DNA of 64,000 nucleotides from contig DDFC01000031.1 of assembly GCA_002336895.1 (NCBI GenBank), positions 62,001-126,000 of the forward strand, in the 5' to 3' direction. The position numbers and the translations under genes are program-made. Below, piece after piece: positions 26,269 to 34,315 of this stretch. The stretch's first letter is position 1, and the number at the start of each line of letters is the position of its first letter. The stretch comes from Verrucomicrobiaceae bacterium UBA1938 (lineage in GTDB: Bacteria > Verrucomicrobiota > Verrucomicrobiia > Verrucomicrobiales > Verrucomicrobiaceae). Under the pieces are notes generated by a model. That model searched no databases and had not been told where the DNA came from. It saw only the letters and a program-made list of their open reading frames with translations.

Positions 26269-27138
26269 ATGTCGAAATCCCCGGCCCTCCAGCTCCCTGC
26301 TGCTGTCTGGCGCACCCTGCGCTGCGAGTGGCTGTGGGTTTATCGTGGGCCTGTCCCACAGGCGGAGCTTTGGTCTGCCGAGATCCCCGTGCCTGCGGGC
26401 GTTTTCTTTGTGGAGCGCGGCGAGGTACGCATCCGCACAGAGGGCAGGGAGATCATCGTGCCTCGTGGGCGCGCCTTCTTTTCATCGCCTCAGCTGCGCT
26501 GTCATTGGTTTGCACCCGGCACTCATCTCCTTTCCGTGGGGGTTCGCGCGCAGTGGCCGGACGGCACCTCGCTTTTTCGGAATGCGCTCAACTTCGCCGC
26601 TGCCGCTCCCGCATTGCGCAAGGCCACGCTACGCCTGTTCATCAGCATCCACGGCTCGCGGAAGGAGGTCACCTACCGCGAGGCCACGGCAGAGTCTTCT
26701 TTCTCATCACAGGAATGGGCCGCGCGCGAGGCCGCTTTCACCGCATGGTTTGCCGCATGGATGAATGTGCTGCATTCGCTAGGCGTTAGGCCTATTGCTC
26801 AGACGCAGGCACGCCGCCGTGTGGATCAGCTCATCGCTTGGCTGCAGGCCCTGCCTCTCGATCAGGCTTCTCCCACGCTGCCGCCAGATTTTCCCATCGG
26901 GGTCCGTCGTGCAGAGCAGCTTTTGCAGCAGCAGTTTGGCATGGGCCTGCGCGCTTTCTTGGAGCAGAGGCGGCTGAATGTCGCTCGTGAGCGTATTCTC
27001 TCGGACCATGCTCCGCTCAAAGAAATCGCCTTCGCCCTGGGCTTCCGCCACGCCTCGCACTTCACTGCTTGGTTCCGCCGTCACACAGGGGTTTCGCCAT
27101 CAGACTACCGCAGCAGCGGCGTGGAGCAGGCGGCCTGA
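26269..27138 (+). CDS. AraC-family transcriptional regulator
   Basis: A 289-residue protein. Residues 35-100 are a cupin-like sensing domain (VFFVERGEVRIRTEGREIIVPRGRAFF). Residues 190-285 hold two helix-turn-helix motifs, the second being LKEIAFALGFRHASHFTAWFRRHTGVSPSDYRSS, the AraC signature. It is divergent from the large secreted-protein gene, the usual position of an AraC activator relative to its target. The ligand is not evident, but neighbouring genes suggest a sugar. Confidence 0.92.
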   Translation: MSKSPALQLPAAVWRTLRCEWLWVYRGPVPQAELWSAEIPVPAGVFFVERGEVRIRTEGREIIVPRGRAFFSSPQLRCHWFAPGTHLLSVGVRAQWPDGTSLFRNALNFAAAAPALRKATLRLFISIHGSRKEVTYREATAESSFSSQEWAAREAAFTAWFAAWMNVLHSLGVRPIAQTQARRRVDQLIAWLQALPLDQASPTLPPDFPIGVRRAEQLLQQQFGMGLRAFLEQRRLNVARERILSDHAPLKEIAFALGFRHASHFTAWFRRHTGVSPSDYRSSGVEQAA

Positions 27139-27261
27139 TTTTGCAAATGACAGAGATGTACATTGATGGAGGTCACGCCGTGGCTTCCAATGCCGCGGCG
27201 TGGATCCCTTGGTCGCATGCATCAACCAACACGACCTTTTCAGGTTTAGCGATCCCACTTC

Positions 27262-28257
27262 ATGTCTCCAGACGTCTCCCTCATCATTCCAGTCTTCAAC
27301 AACGAGGCGCTTCTGGATTCATCTCTGGCCTCAGCGCGTGAGCAGACCGGGGTGTCGCTCGAAATCATCGTCATTGATGATGGCTCCACCGACTCATCCC
27401 TCAGTCTCATCCGGGCGCATGCGGCGGCTGATCCGCGTATCATCGTGATCTCACAGGCCAATCAGGGCGTCTCCGCCGCACGCAATGCCGGCCTGGATCG
27501 TGCCATCGGCAGATGGGTGGCCTTTCTCGATGGCGACGACTGGCTGGCTCCTGGATCCCTGGCGGAGTGGCTTCAGCAGGCGGAGAAAGCAGAGCTCGAC
27601 TGTCTCATCTGCAACGCTTTCTGCTTCAAGACGGAAAGCAATCCGCAGGCCATGTTCGATGCCAGGCCTCCCGGCATCATCACCAGGCAGCCTTGGGAGA
27701 GCATCATGTCAGGAGCCGAGTGGATCGTTCAATCCGTCAAGGTGCGGGAATGGCCGCACTACGTGTGGCTGCAGTTTTGCCGGCGCAGCGTTCTTGAGGA
27801 GGCGCGTCTGCGTTTCAGGCGTGACATGATCCATGAGGACATCCCATGGACCATCGAGCTCGCGCTCGCGGCCAGGCGGTTGGGGTTTTCACCCGCCCCA
27901 CGCTACGGCTACCGGCGCAATCCATCCTCCCTCACACAGTCGCGAAATCCTGACCGCGTGCGTCATCGCATCGCCAGTTATCTCAGGGTGGCCGAGCTTT
28001 TGCAGACCCTCTCCGGCGGTCGGCCGGCCTCTTTGTGCAAGGCGCTGCACAAGCAGGTTCTGCGCGAGATGGGCCACTTCCTCGGTCTCATGCGCAAGGG
28101 CAATGTCTCCCGCGCCGACCGCAGCCGCTTTGCCTCGGAATTCCTCGCCGCAGGCCTCGCCGGCGCCATGTTCAAAAGCTGCTCTAACTACCGCGAGATC
28201 GCCGCTGTCATCAAAGCCTGGTACCTCTGCCACATCTGGAGGCGGCAGCGCAGCTAG
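27262..28257 (+). CDS. GT2 family glycosyltransferase
   Basis: A 331-residue protein with an N-terminal GT-A fold: VSLIIPVFNNEALLDSSLASAREQ, IIVIDDGSTDSS, NQGVSAARNAGLDRA and FLDGDDWLAPG (the DxD metal site). A later HEDIPWTIELALAAR has the acidic base typical of this family, and no membrane helices are seen. It probably transfers a sugar onto a surface polysaccharide. It stands alone between the AraC gene and the arsenic operon; the 122-base gap before it holds an inverted repeat (CACGCCG at 27174, CGGCGTG at 27196). Confidence 0.92.
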   Translation: MSPDVSLIIPVFNNEALLDSSLASAREQTGVSLEIIVIDDGSTDSSLSLIRAHAAADPRIIVISQANQGVSAARNAGLDRAIGRWVAFLDGDDWLAPGSLAEWLQQAEKAELDCLICNAFCFKTESNPQAMFDARPPGIITRQPWESIMSGAEWIVQSVKVREWPHYVWLQFCRRSVLEEARLRFRRDMIHEDIPWTIELALAARRLGFSPAPRYGYRRNPSSLTQSRNPDRVRHRIASYLRVAELLQTLSGGRPASLCKALHKQVLREMGHFLGLMRKGNVSRADRSRFASEFLAAGLAGAMFKSCSNYREIAAVIKAWYLCHIWRRQRS

Positions 28258-28298
28258 TGCGGTCAGTTCATCACACACGAATGTTTCTTGACGCACCA

Positions 28299-28326
28299 AT
28301 CTATTTGGCTAAATGACCAAATAGAT
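28299..28326. promoter_or_regulatory. ArsR operator, perfect 10-base dyad
   Basis: ATCTATTTGG (28299-28308), eight bases, CCAAATAGAT (28317-28326): a perfect inverted repeat. Its right arm ends on the first two bases of the arsR start codon at 28325. An operator of this size directly at arsR is typical of autoregulated ArsR/SmtB repressors. Confidence 0.75.
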
Positions 28327-28642
28327 GCCAGCCACCAAAGACACGATCACCAGGCGGGCCGCCGTCATCAAGGCCCTGGCCCATCCCTCCCGGCTCCTCA
28401 TCGCAGAGGCGCTGATGGATGGCGAACTCTGTGTCTGCGACCTCAAGGACCTTGTAGGCGCCGACATGTCCACCGTCTCCAAGCACCTCACGCTCATGCG
28501 CGAATCCGGGGTGCTCGTCTGCGAAAAGCGCGGCCTGAACATCTACTACCGCCTCGTCTGCGACTGTCTGGGCGACTTCCTCCGCTGCGTGGACAAGCTC
28601 GCCCGCAAGCCCGTCAAAACCAAAACAAAAGCCTGCTGCTGA
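28325..28642 (+). CDS. arsR: ArsR-family metalloid-responsive repressor
   Basis: A 105-residue winged-helix protein: VIKALAHPSRLLIAEALMDGELCVCDLKDLVGADMSTVSKHLTLMRESGVLVCEKRGLNIYYRL. The ELCVCDL segment (Cys36, Cys38) in the recognition-helix region is the classic As(III)/Sb(III)-binding ArsR motif. The tail ends in KACC. It is the first gene of a tight operon with a DUF6428, an aquaporin and an arsC gene, and its start codon overlaps its own operator, so it should shut itself off until arsenite is bound. Confidence 0.93.
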   Translation: MPATKDTITRRAAVIKALAHPSRLLIAEALMDGELCVCDLKDLVGADMSTVSKHLTLMRESGVLVCEKRGLNIYYRLVCDCLGDFLRCVDKLARKPVKTKTKACC

Positions 28643-28650
28643 CCCCCATC

Positions 28651-29139
28651 ATGAACATCTCCGATTTCCTCGCACAGCTTCGCACTCATTCGGACAAACA
28701 CCTCTCCCTGCTTCTGCCGGACGGAGGTTTCGTGCCTGCTCATTTTCACATCACCGAGGTCGGTCATGTGACCAAGCGTTTCATCGACTGCGGCGGCACA
28801 CGCCGTGTACTGGAGACCTGCCTGCTGCAGACTTGGGTGCATGACGATGTGGACCATCGCCTAACCGCCGGAAAACTCGCCGCCATCTTTGACAAAGCTG
28901 GCGATGTGCTGCCGCATCACGATCTCCCTGTCGAAATCGAATATGAGGACTACGTGGTCGCTCAGTTCCCCGTGGAGAGCGCCGAGATCATCGATGGCAC
29001 GCTCACCTTCCGTCTAGGCTTGAAGCACACCGACTGCCTTGCGCGCGGCATCTGCCTGCCCGGCACCTGTGCTCCAGAGCCCCCCAAGGCTGCTCCCGCC
29101 GCCAGCTCCTGCTGCACGCCCGGCTCCAAATGCTGCTGA
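28651..29139 (+). CDS. DUF6428 protein with Cys-rich tail
   Basis: A 162-residue soluble protein beginning MNISDFLAQLRTHSDKHLSLLLPDGGFVPAHFHITEVGHVTKRFIDCGG, which matches the DUF6428 pattern I know from genes next to arsR. Residues 135-162 are rich in Cys and Pro and end in SSCCTPGSKCC. It lies eight bases after arsR and eleven before the aquaporin gene. A role in binding or handing on arsenite is attractive because of the Cys tail, but it is inference. Confidence 0.85.
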   Translation: MNISDFLAQLRTHSDKHLSLLLPDGGFVPAHFHITEVGHVTKRFIDCGGTRRVLETCLLQTWVHDDVDHRLTAGKLAAIFDKAGDVLPHHDLPVEIEYEDYVVAQFPVESAEIIDGTLTFRLGLKHTDCLARGICLPGTCAPEPPKAAPAASSCCTPGSKCC

Positions 29140-29149
29140 TCTCCACCCG

Positions 29150-29833
29150 ATGAAAAAGAAGCTCCTCGCAGAAGCCCTCGGCACCTTCACGCTCGTCTTT
29201 GCGGGCACGGGTGCCATCGTGATCAATGCCGCCAGCCACGGTGCCATCACGCATGCGGGCATTGCGCTGACCTTCGGCCTGGTGGTGCTGGCGATGATCC
29301 ACACGTTTGGCGATGTGAGTGGTGCGCATCTCAATCCTGCGGTGACGCTGGCCTTCGCGGCCGCCCGCCGCTTTTCATGGCAGGCCGTTCCGGGTTATCT
29401 CGCGGCTCAGCTCGTCGGTGCCGTGTCTGCCAGCGGCCTGCTGCATGTGCTGTTTCCTCAGGACGCCACCTCGCTGGGTGCCACACTGCCCGCGGGTTCG
29501 GAAATGCAGAGTTTTGTGCTGGAAGTCGTTCTCACGGCGGTCCTCATGCTCACCATTCTCAGCGTCTCCACCGGGGCCAGGGAAAAAGGCATCACGGCAG
29601 GCATCGCCATCGGTGGAGTCATCGCGCTGGAGGCCATGTTTGCCGGACCGGTATGTGGTGCCTCCATGAATCCCGCCCGCTCGCTGGCACCGGCGTTGGT
29701 CTCCGGCCAGCTCTCTCATCTTTGGATCTACCTTGCCGCTCCGGTGCTCGGTGCACTCCTGGCCGTGCCTCTCTGCATCGGTGTGCGTGAGTCCGGCTGC
29801 TGCGGTGGCCTGTGCGCTCCTGGCGCCAAATGA
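29150..29833 (+). CDS. MIP-family aquaglyceroporin (AqpS-like)
   Basis: A 227-residue channel with six helices and both pore motifs: SGAHLNPAVT (NPA at 62-64) and CGASMNPARS (NPA near 177). In rhizobial arsR-aqpS-arsC-arsH operons this type of channel lets arsenite, made by ArsC, flow out of the cell. The same order here, with no ArsB or Acr3 pump, argues for channel-based arsenic detoxification. The C-terminus ends ESGCCGGLCAPGAK, a cysteine-rich cytosolic tail not common in the family. Confidence 0.92.
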   Translation: MKKKLLAEALGTFTLVFAGTGAIVINAASHGAITHAGIALTFGLVVLAMIHTFGDVSGAHLNPAVTLAFAAARRFSWQAVPGYLAAQLVGAVSASGLLHVLFPQDATSLGATLPAGSEMQSFVLEVVLTAVLMLTILSVSTGAREKGITAGIAIGGVIALEAMFAGPVCGASMNPARSLAPALVSGQLSHLWIYLAAPVLGALLAVPLCIGVRESGCCGGLCAPGAK

Positions 29834-29853
29834 CATAACCTCTTTTTCCCACC

Positions 29854-30363
29854 ATGAACAAACCCACCATTCTCATTCTCTGCACCGGAAACTCCTGCCG
29901 CTCCCATCTTGCCGAAGGCATCCTGCGCCGTGCTCTGGGGGACCTGTGTCATGTGGCCAGCGCCGGATCCAAGCCGGCAGGCTACGTACACCCGCTGGGC
30001 ATCAAGGCGATGGCGGAGATCGGCATCGACATTTCCGGACATCATTCGAAGCATCTGAGCGATTTTTTGAACCAGGACATTGAAACAGTGATCACCGTCT
30101 GCGGCAACGCGGACCAGGCTTGCCCGATGTTCCCCGGCCAGGTCAACCGCCACCACTGGGGCTTTGACGATCCTGCACATGCCACGGGTACTGAGGAGGA
30201 GCAGATGCAGGTCTTCCGCCGTGTGCGGGATGAGATCCGCGAGGTGTTCGAGTCCTATGCCTCGGGCCGGAAGAACCAGGCGGCGTTGGCCGTCGCAGTG
30301 ACACCGCTGGCCGCGCAGGCCTACAGCGACGGGCATCAGGATGAGTGCAAAGCCAAGGCCTGA
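29854..30363 (+). CDS. arsC: thioredoxin-coupled arsenate reductase (LMW-PTP fold)
   Basis: A 169-residue protein with the phosphatase loop CTGNSCRS (Cys10, Cys15) and the redox pair Cys83 and Cys90 in CGNADQACP. This spacing matches the Cys10/Cys82/Cys89 relay of the staphylococcal ArsC. It reduces arsenate to arsenite using thioredoxin. It starts 20 bases after the aquaporin gene, which would release the product. A 30-residue C-terminal extension (about 140-169) exceeds the usual length of about 131-140 residues. Confidence 0.93.
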   Translation: MNKPTILILCTGNSCRSHLAEGILRRALGDLCHVASAGSKPAGYVHPLGIKAMAEIGIDISGHHSKHLSDFLNQDIETVITVCGNADQACPMFPGQVNRHHWGFDDPAHATGTEEEQMQVFRRVRDEIREVFESYASGRKNQAALAVAVTPLAAQAYSDGHQDECKAKA

Positions 30364-30434
30364 ACCCCTCATTTCATCATCAGGAAAAACGCATTCCACC
30401 CGGCTGCCGCCGCAGCCTTGTCTTGTGCATTGGC

Positions 30435-31112
30435 ATGAACAGACCGCTCATAGTCGCACTTTGCTCCCTGATCCCGGTCATGGCATTCGCCACCCCGACG
30501 GGTCTCAACAACATCCCCACCGCTGAAACCATCGATCACCGCACCGTCGCGGCTCAGTTCTTCACCAGCTTTGGCGGAGCCAATCAGTTCGCCACCAGCG
30601 GCCCGGGCAGGACCTCCCAATGGGCAGGTTTTAAAACCGGCTGGGACTTCAAGCCGCTCCACCTCGAATGGGGGCTGGACAGCGCACTGGGCACCGGCTA
30701 CTCCGGTCCGCTCCTCTTCCAGACCAAGGCCCGCATCCAGCCTTGGGAGGATGGCATGTTCGCCCTCGGTGTCGCAGGTGTGGCCCTCACTGACACGAAG
30801 CGTGCACGTGATCCCTTCACCTACGCCATGCTGTATCATGATTTTCACGTCGTGCGCCTGCATGCTGGCTACGGCCTCCAGACTCATGGCGACAGCTTCC
30901 TCTTCGGAGTTGATCGCACCTGGAAGCTCTTGGACCGCAACTTCAATCTCAACGCCGACATCGTGCAGTCACGCAACACCCACGGCCTCATCTCCTCTGC
31001 CGGCGCCAAGTACTTTCTCAGCAAACACATCGTGCTCGAAAGCTGGTTCAACTTTCCTGATCGCGACCGCACCAGCTGGATTGCCAAGGTCAATTACGTC
31101 TTCACTTTCTAA
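30435..31112 (+). CDS. secreted, predicted outer-membrane protein, paralogue 1
   Basis: A 225-residue protein with signal MNRPLIVALCSLIPVMAFA. The mature part begins TPTGLNNIPTAETIDHRTVAAQFFTSFGG and has alternating beta patterns (YHDFHVVRLHAGYGLQTHG; FGVDRTWKLLDRNFNLNADIV). It ends SWIAKVNYVFTF, with a terminal Phe as in outer-membrane barrels. It is nearly the same protein as the product of 37923-38606. It follows arsC by 71 bases and is probably the last gene of the arsenic operon. Function unknown. Confidence 0.83.
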   Translation: MNRPLIVALCSLIPVMAFATPTGLNNIPTAETIDHRTVAAQFFTSFGGANQFATSGPGRTSQWAGFKTGWDFKPLHLEWGLDSALGTGYSGPLLFQTKARIQPWEDGMFALGVAGVALTDTKRARDPFTYAMLYHDFHVVRLHAGYGLQTHGDSFLFGVDRTWKLLDRNFNLNADIVQSRNTHGLISSAGAKYFLSKHIVLESWFNFPDRDRTSWIAKVNYVFTF

Positions 31113-31121
31113 GAGTGCGTT

Positions 31122-32786
31122 CTACTTCTTCCCGCCTTTGACAAACTCCTCCCGGCTCAGCGTGCCGCTGCCATCCGTGTCAAATTTGGTCCAGCGCTTC
31201 GGTGCTTCATCAGGATCAGGCTGGTTGAGCAAAAACTCCTCCTTGGTCAGCTGCCCATCCTTGTTCTTGTCCCGCTGGTCAAACATCTTGCCGCGATCCT
31301 GCGCCGGCTTTTTCTCCGCAGCCGCTTTCGCTTCCGGCTTGGCGGAGATCTGTGGCTTCGCTTCAGGGTGCTGCGCCAGCAGCTTCCTCAGGCCGGTCAC
31401 CACATCCGGCTCCGCCGTAGCAAGGTTCTTCGTTTCCGCAGGATCAGCCTCGTAGTCATACAGTTCCAGAATCGCATTCTCCGGCGCATCGCCAGGCTTC
31501 TTCCACTCCACCAGCCGGTGCCGCTGCGTACGGATCGCCCGCCCGATCAAGCCACCTCCGCGCGGATAAACATGGATCGCATGATCGCGCACGCTCGTGC
31601 TCGGATCACGCAGCACGCTGGCAAAGCTGCGCCCATCACCCTGCGGCGGCGCAGGCAGCTTCGCCAGTTCCGTCAGCGTGGGATAGATGTCGCAGGATTC
31701 GATCAGCGCCTTCGTGCGTGCAGGCTGGATCCCCGGTGCTGCCACGATCACCGGAATCCGTCCGGCCTGCTCGTAGTTCGTGTGCTTGCACCACATGCCG
31801 TGGTCGCCTAGATGCCAGCCGTGGTCTCCCCACAGCACGATGATCGTGTTTGGTGCAAAGCCGCTCGCGTCCAGCGCATCCAGCACCCGTCCCAGCTGCG
31901 CGTCCATGTAGCTCGTCGCCGCATGGTAGCCGTGGATCAGGTGCAGCGCCTGCTTCTCCGTCAGCGGGCCCTTTTCCGGCACGTCCATATACTGCCGCAG
32001 CTCTCCCCAGGTCGTCGGGGCAAATTCGGGCGCGCCTTCCGGGGCCGTCTGCAGCGCGGGCAGTTTGAAGGAGGCCGGGTCATACAGGTCCCAGTACTTC
32101 TTCGGTGCCACGAAGGGCAGATGCGGCTTCAAAAAGCCCACCGCCAGGAAAAACGGCTCCTCCGGTTTCTGCTTCGCCGCTTCCAGGCGCCTTACCGCCT
32201 CGTCCGCGATCATTCCATCTCCATACCTGTTGTCTGGCACATCGGCCGCCTCCGTCGCCGCTCCGCGCGGCAGCTTCCAGGCCTCCGTCTTGTTTTCAAA
32301 CAGCGCCTGTTCCCGTGTGGACTGCGGCAGGTCGTTCTCCTTCAGCGCATAACTGATCGTCTTGGGCGTGTAGTGCGGCACGCTCCACGATGCCACGTCG
32401 TTCACATTTCCGTGCCCCACATGGAAGATCTTTCCCATCGCCTCCGCGCGGTAGCCGTTGGCCTTGAAATGCTGCGGCAGCGTCACGGCGTCCGGCGCGG
32501 CTTTGCGGAAGTTCGTCGCCAGCTCATAGATCCCCAGCGCCTGCGGCCTCAGCCCCGTCAGCAGCGCATTGCGCGAGGGAGAGCACACCGCCTGGTTGCA
32601 GTACGCCTTTTCAAACAATACCCCCCGCTTCGCCAGCCGGTCGATGTTTGGCGACTTCACCACCGTGTCCCCATAGCACCCCAGCAGCGGCTTCAGGTCA
32701 TCCACGCAGATGAGCAGCACGTTGGGTTTTGGGGAGGCAAAAACTGCGGAGCTGAAAGCAAAGAAAAAGAGGACGGAGCGGAACAT
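31122..32786 (-). CDS. sulfatase (iduronate-2-sulfatase-like) with C-terminal EF-hands
   Basis: A 554-residue secreted sulfatase with signal MFRSVLFFFAFSSAVFA. It has metal-binding LLICVDDLKPLLGCYG, catalytic CSPSRNALLTG (Cys to formylglycine), AMGKIFHVGHGN and WGDHGWHLGDHGMWCKHTNYEQAGRIP, the pattern of the iduronate-2-sulfatase group (S1_7-like). After the sulfatase domain, at about 505-550, come two EF-hand-like calcium loops (DKNKDGQLTKEEF and DTDGSGTLSREEF), linked by an Ala/Lys-rich stretch. It likely desulfates a uronate-containing sulfated polysaccharide outside the cytoplasm. Confidence 0.93.
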   Translation of the reverse strand: MFRSVLFFFAFSSAVFASPKPNVLLICVDDLKPLLGCYGDTVVKSPNIDRLAKRGVLFEKAYCNQAVCSPSRNALLTGLRPQALGIYELATNFRKAAPDAVTLPQHFKANGYRAEAMGKIFHVGHGNVNDVASWSVPHYTPKTISYALKENDLPQSTREQALFENKTEAWKLPRGAATEAADVPDNRYGDGMIADEAVRRLEAAKQKPEEPFFLAVGFLKPHLPFVAPKKYWDLYDPASFKLPALQTAPEGAPEFAPTTWGELRQYMDVPEKGPLTEKQALHLIHGYHAATSYMDAQLGRVLDALDASGFAPNTIIVLWGDHGWHLGDHGMWCKHTNYEQAGRIPVIVAAPGIQPARTKALIESCDIYPTLTELAKLPAPPQGDGRSFASVLRDPSTSVRDHAIHVYPRGGGLIGRAIRTQRHRLVEWKKPGDAPENAILELYDYEADPAETKNLATAEPDVVTGLRKLLAQHPEAKPQISAKPEAKAAAEKKPAQDRGKMFDQRDKNKDGQLTKEEFLLNQPDPDEAPKRWTKFDTDGSGTLSREEFVKGGKK

Positions 32787-32875
32787 GGAACTGCGAGAAC
32801 GTCAGGTCTGCGCGCAATGATTCATCCCCATTCACATTTTCTGTCAGACCGGCGGCAGCTTGGTGTGCCGGCTCG

Positions 32876-33559
32876 GTGCAGGCTTGCGCATACGGTGCGC
32901 AGAGGTTTCACTCCACCGCTTTGCAAACAGGACCTTCCGGCATTTTCAAGATCTTCAGCGCATACCTCGTGCTCAACGTAGGGGTGTTTTTGATGCTGCA
33001 GCTCATCTTGGGTTACACTTCCTTTGATGATCACTACGGCTTTCTCCAGGAAAAGCAGGCTTGCCTGCACCTGCCTGCTTGGAAGGCGGCGTTCTACATC
33101 CATGTCTTCACCAGCCTGCTCACGCTGCTGGCTGGCTTCACGCAGTTTTCCACCCACATCCTCGCGCGCCACAGGAGCCTGCACCGCATCCTCGGCCGAG
33201 TCTATGCCTTCACCATCCTGCTTATTAATTTCCCCGCAGGCCTCATCATGGCCGTTTATGCCAACGGCGGCCTCCCTTCCAAAGCCGCCTTCCTCATCCT
33301 CGACTGCCTCTGGTTTGCCTTCACCCTCAAGGCTGTGCTCGCAGCGCGGCAGGGGAAGATCCAACAGCACCGCGACTACATGCTGCGCAGCTACGCGCTG
33401 ACCCTTTCGGCCCTCACCCTCCGCACTTGGAATATTATCCTCACTCATGCCACCGGCCTGCCGCCCGCCACCATCTACATGCTGGATGCCTGGCTAGGCT
33501 TTCTACCGAACTGGCTTTGTGCCGAATGGATCATCGCGCGCCGGAGGCGGCGGCGCTGA
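32876..33559 (+). CDS. DUF2306-type membrane protein
   Basis: About 227 residues if started at the GTG at 32876; a later start is possible because the first 25 residues look unstructured. Hydrophobic helices lie near 26-48, 70-92, 105-126, 138-155 and 175-215. The central QFSTHILARHRSLHRILGRVYAFTILLINFPAGLIMA is typical of DUF2306. The function of the family is unknown. Its last 57 bases overlap the converging small membrane protein gene. Confidence 0.78.
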   Translation: MQACAYGAQRFHSTALQTGPSGIFKIFSAYLVLNVGVFLMLQLILGYTSFDDHYGFLQEKQACLHLPAWKAAFYIHVFTSLLTLLAGFTQFSTHILARHRSLHRILGRVYAFTILLINFPAGLIMAVYANGGLPSKAAFLILDCLWFAFTLKAVLAARQGKIQQHRDYMLRSYALTLSALTLRTWNIILTHATGLPPATIYMLDAWLGFLPNWLCAEWIIARRRRRR

Positions 33560-33766
33560 GCGTCCGAAAAAAACGCCGTACACTAGGAGCATGGCCACGG
33601 TGAAGACAATAAAGGAAACGATGAATGCAGCTATGGCGCTGGGTAGTGACCCGCGTCCAGATTTAACGCTCACCGCCGCCTGTACACGCTTTGCTACCCG
33701 GTAGGCGCTGAATCCGGCAAGAGCGAGGATGCAAGCCAGCAGAAGATAGGCGGCGGATTCAGACAT
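33503..33766 (-). CDS. small two-helix membrane protein
   Basis: An 87-residue protein with helices at about 5-21 (AYLLLACILALAGFSAYRV) and 45-69 (AIAAFIVSFIVFTVAMLLVYGVFFG) and a Pro-rich C-terminus. It converges on, and overlaps by 57 bases, the DUF2306 gene. The two good hydrophobic helices in this frame support coding; otherwise evidence is limited. Confidence 0.55.
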   Translation of the reverse strand: MSESAAYLLLACILALAGFSAYRVAKRVQAAVSVKSGRGSLPSAIAAFIVSFIVFTVAMLLVYGVFFGRSAPPPPARDDPFGTKPVR

Positions 33767-33834
33767 GCCGCAAGTTTGCCGAACTCTGCTACTTCCGGCA
33801 AGGCAGAAATGGTGAAACCATCACCTCAGCCACC

Positions 33835-34158
33835 TTACTCCGGCAGCTTGTCGAAATGAAACTGGCAGCACCCGAGGTCCAGTGTGTTCGCATTCCGCGC
33901 CAGCTTCTCACTGAAGGCCTTCGCCAGCGCGTAGATGCGCTGCTGCCCCTGCTTCTCCACCTCCAGCAGCCCGGCCTCCTTCAGCACGCGAAGATGCTTC
34001 GAGACATTGTAGGGCGTCACATTCAGCGTCTCGCACAGCTCCGTCACCGGTTTGGGGCCGCTGATCAGCGCCCGCACCAGTCGCAGCCGTGTCGGCTCGC
34101 CCAATGCGCGCATGGCGGTCAGGCAGTCAAAGGAGCGTGTCACGGTGCGTGATGGCAT
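33835..34158 (-). CDS. second ArsR-family regulator
   Basis: A 107-residue winged-helix protein: LTAMRALGEPTRLRLVRALISGPKPVTELCETLNVTPYNVSKHLRVLKEAGLLEVEKQGQQRIYALAKAF. Its only paired cysteines are in the C-terminal LDLGCCQFHFDKLPE, unlike the ELCVCDL motif of the first ArsR, so its metal or signal site differs. ATG 34158 gives the standard family length. It is divergent from a CobW-type GTPase gene, which points to metal homeostasis, though phosphate or arsenic stress is also possible given the PiT gene nearby. Confidence 0.9.
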   Translation of the reverse strand: MPSRTVTRSFDCLTAMRALGEPTRLRLVRALISGPKPVTELCETLNVTPYNVSKHLRVLKEAGLLEVEKQGQQRIYALAKAFSEKLARNANTLDLGCCQFHFDKLPE

Positions 34159-34219
34159 GTGCTGATGTTTAGCAGATCGGCATCTTGCCGCAAGAATCCC
34201 GCGTATCCCGCATAAAATA

Positions 34220-34243
34220 ATAATTGCTAACCTGGGCAAATAA
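34220..34243. promoter_or_regulatory. imperfect dyad between arsR-like gene and cobW-like GTPase
   Basis: ATAATTGC, eight bases, GCAAATAA: six of eight positions pair. It lies in an AT-rich patch between the divergent ArsR and GTPase genes and has the same eight-base spacing as the perfect arsR operator at 28299. The left arm shares AATTGC with the large dyad upstream of the PiT gene. A possible operator for the second ArsR. Confidence 0.35.
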
Positions 34244-34315
34244 CATAATGCGCCGCGTCATCGTTTGAGTTGTTGCAGGCTCCTGCTGAATCTCCCTTTC
34301 TCCCAACCCTCCCCC

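Noticed and set aside
27174..27202. Terminator after the AraC gene
   Set aside because: CACGCCG/CGGCGTG can pair but has no T-tract and a long loop; mentioned only as an inverted repeat.
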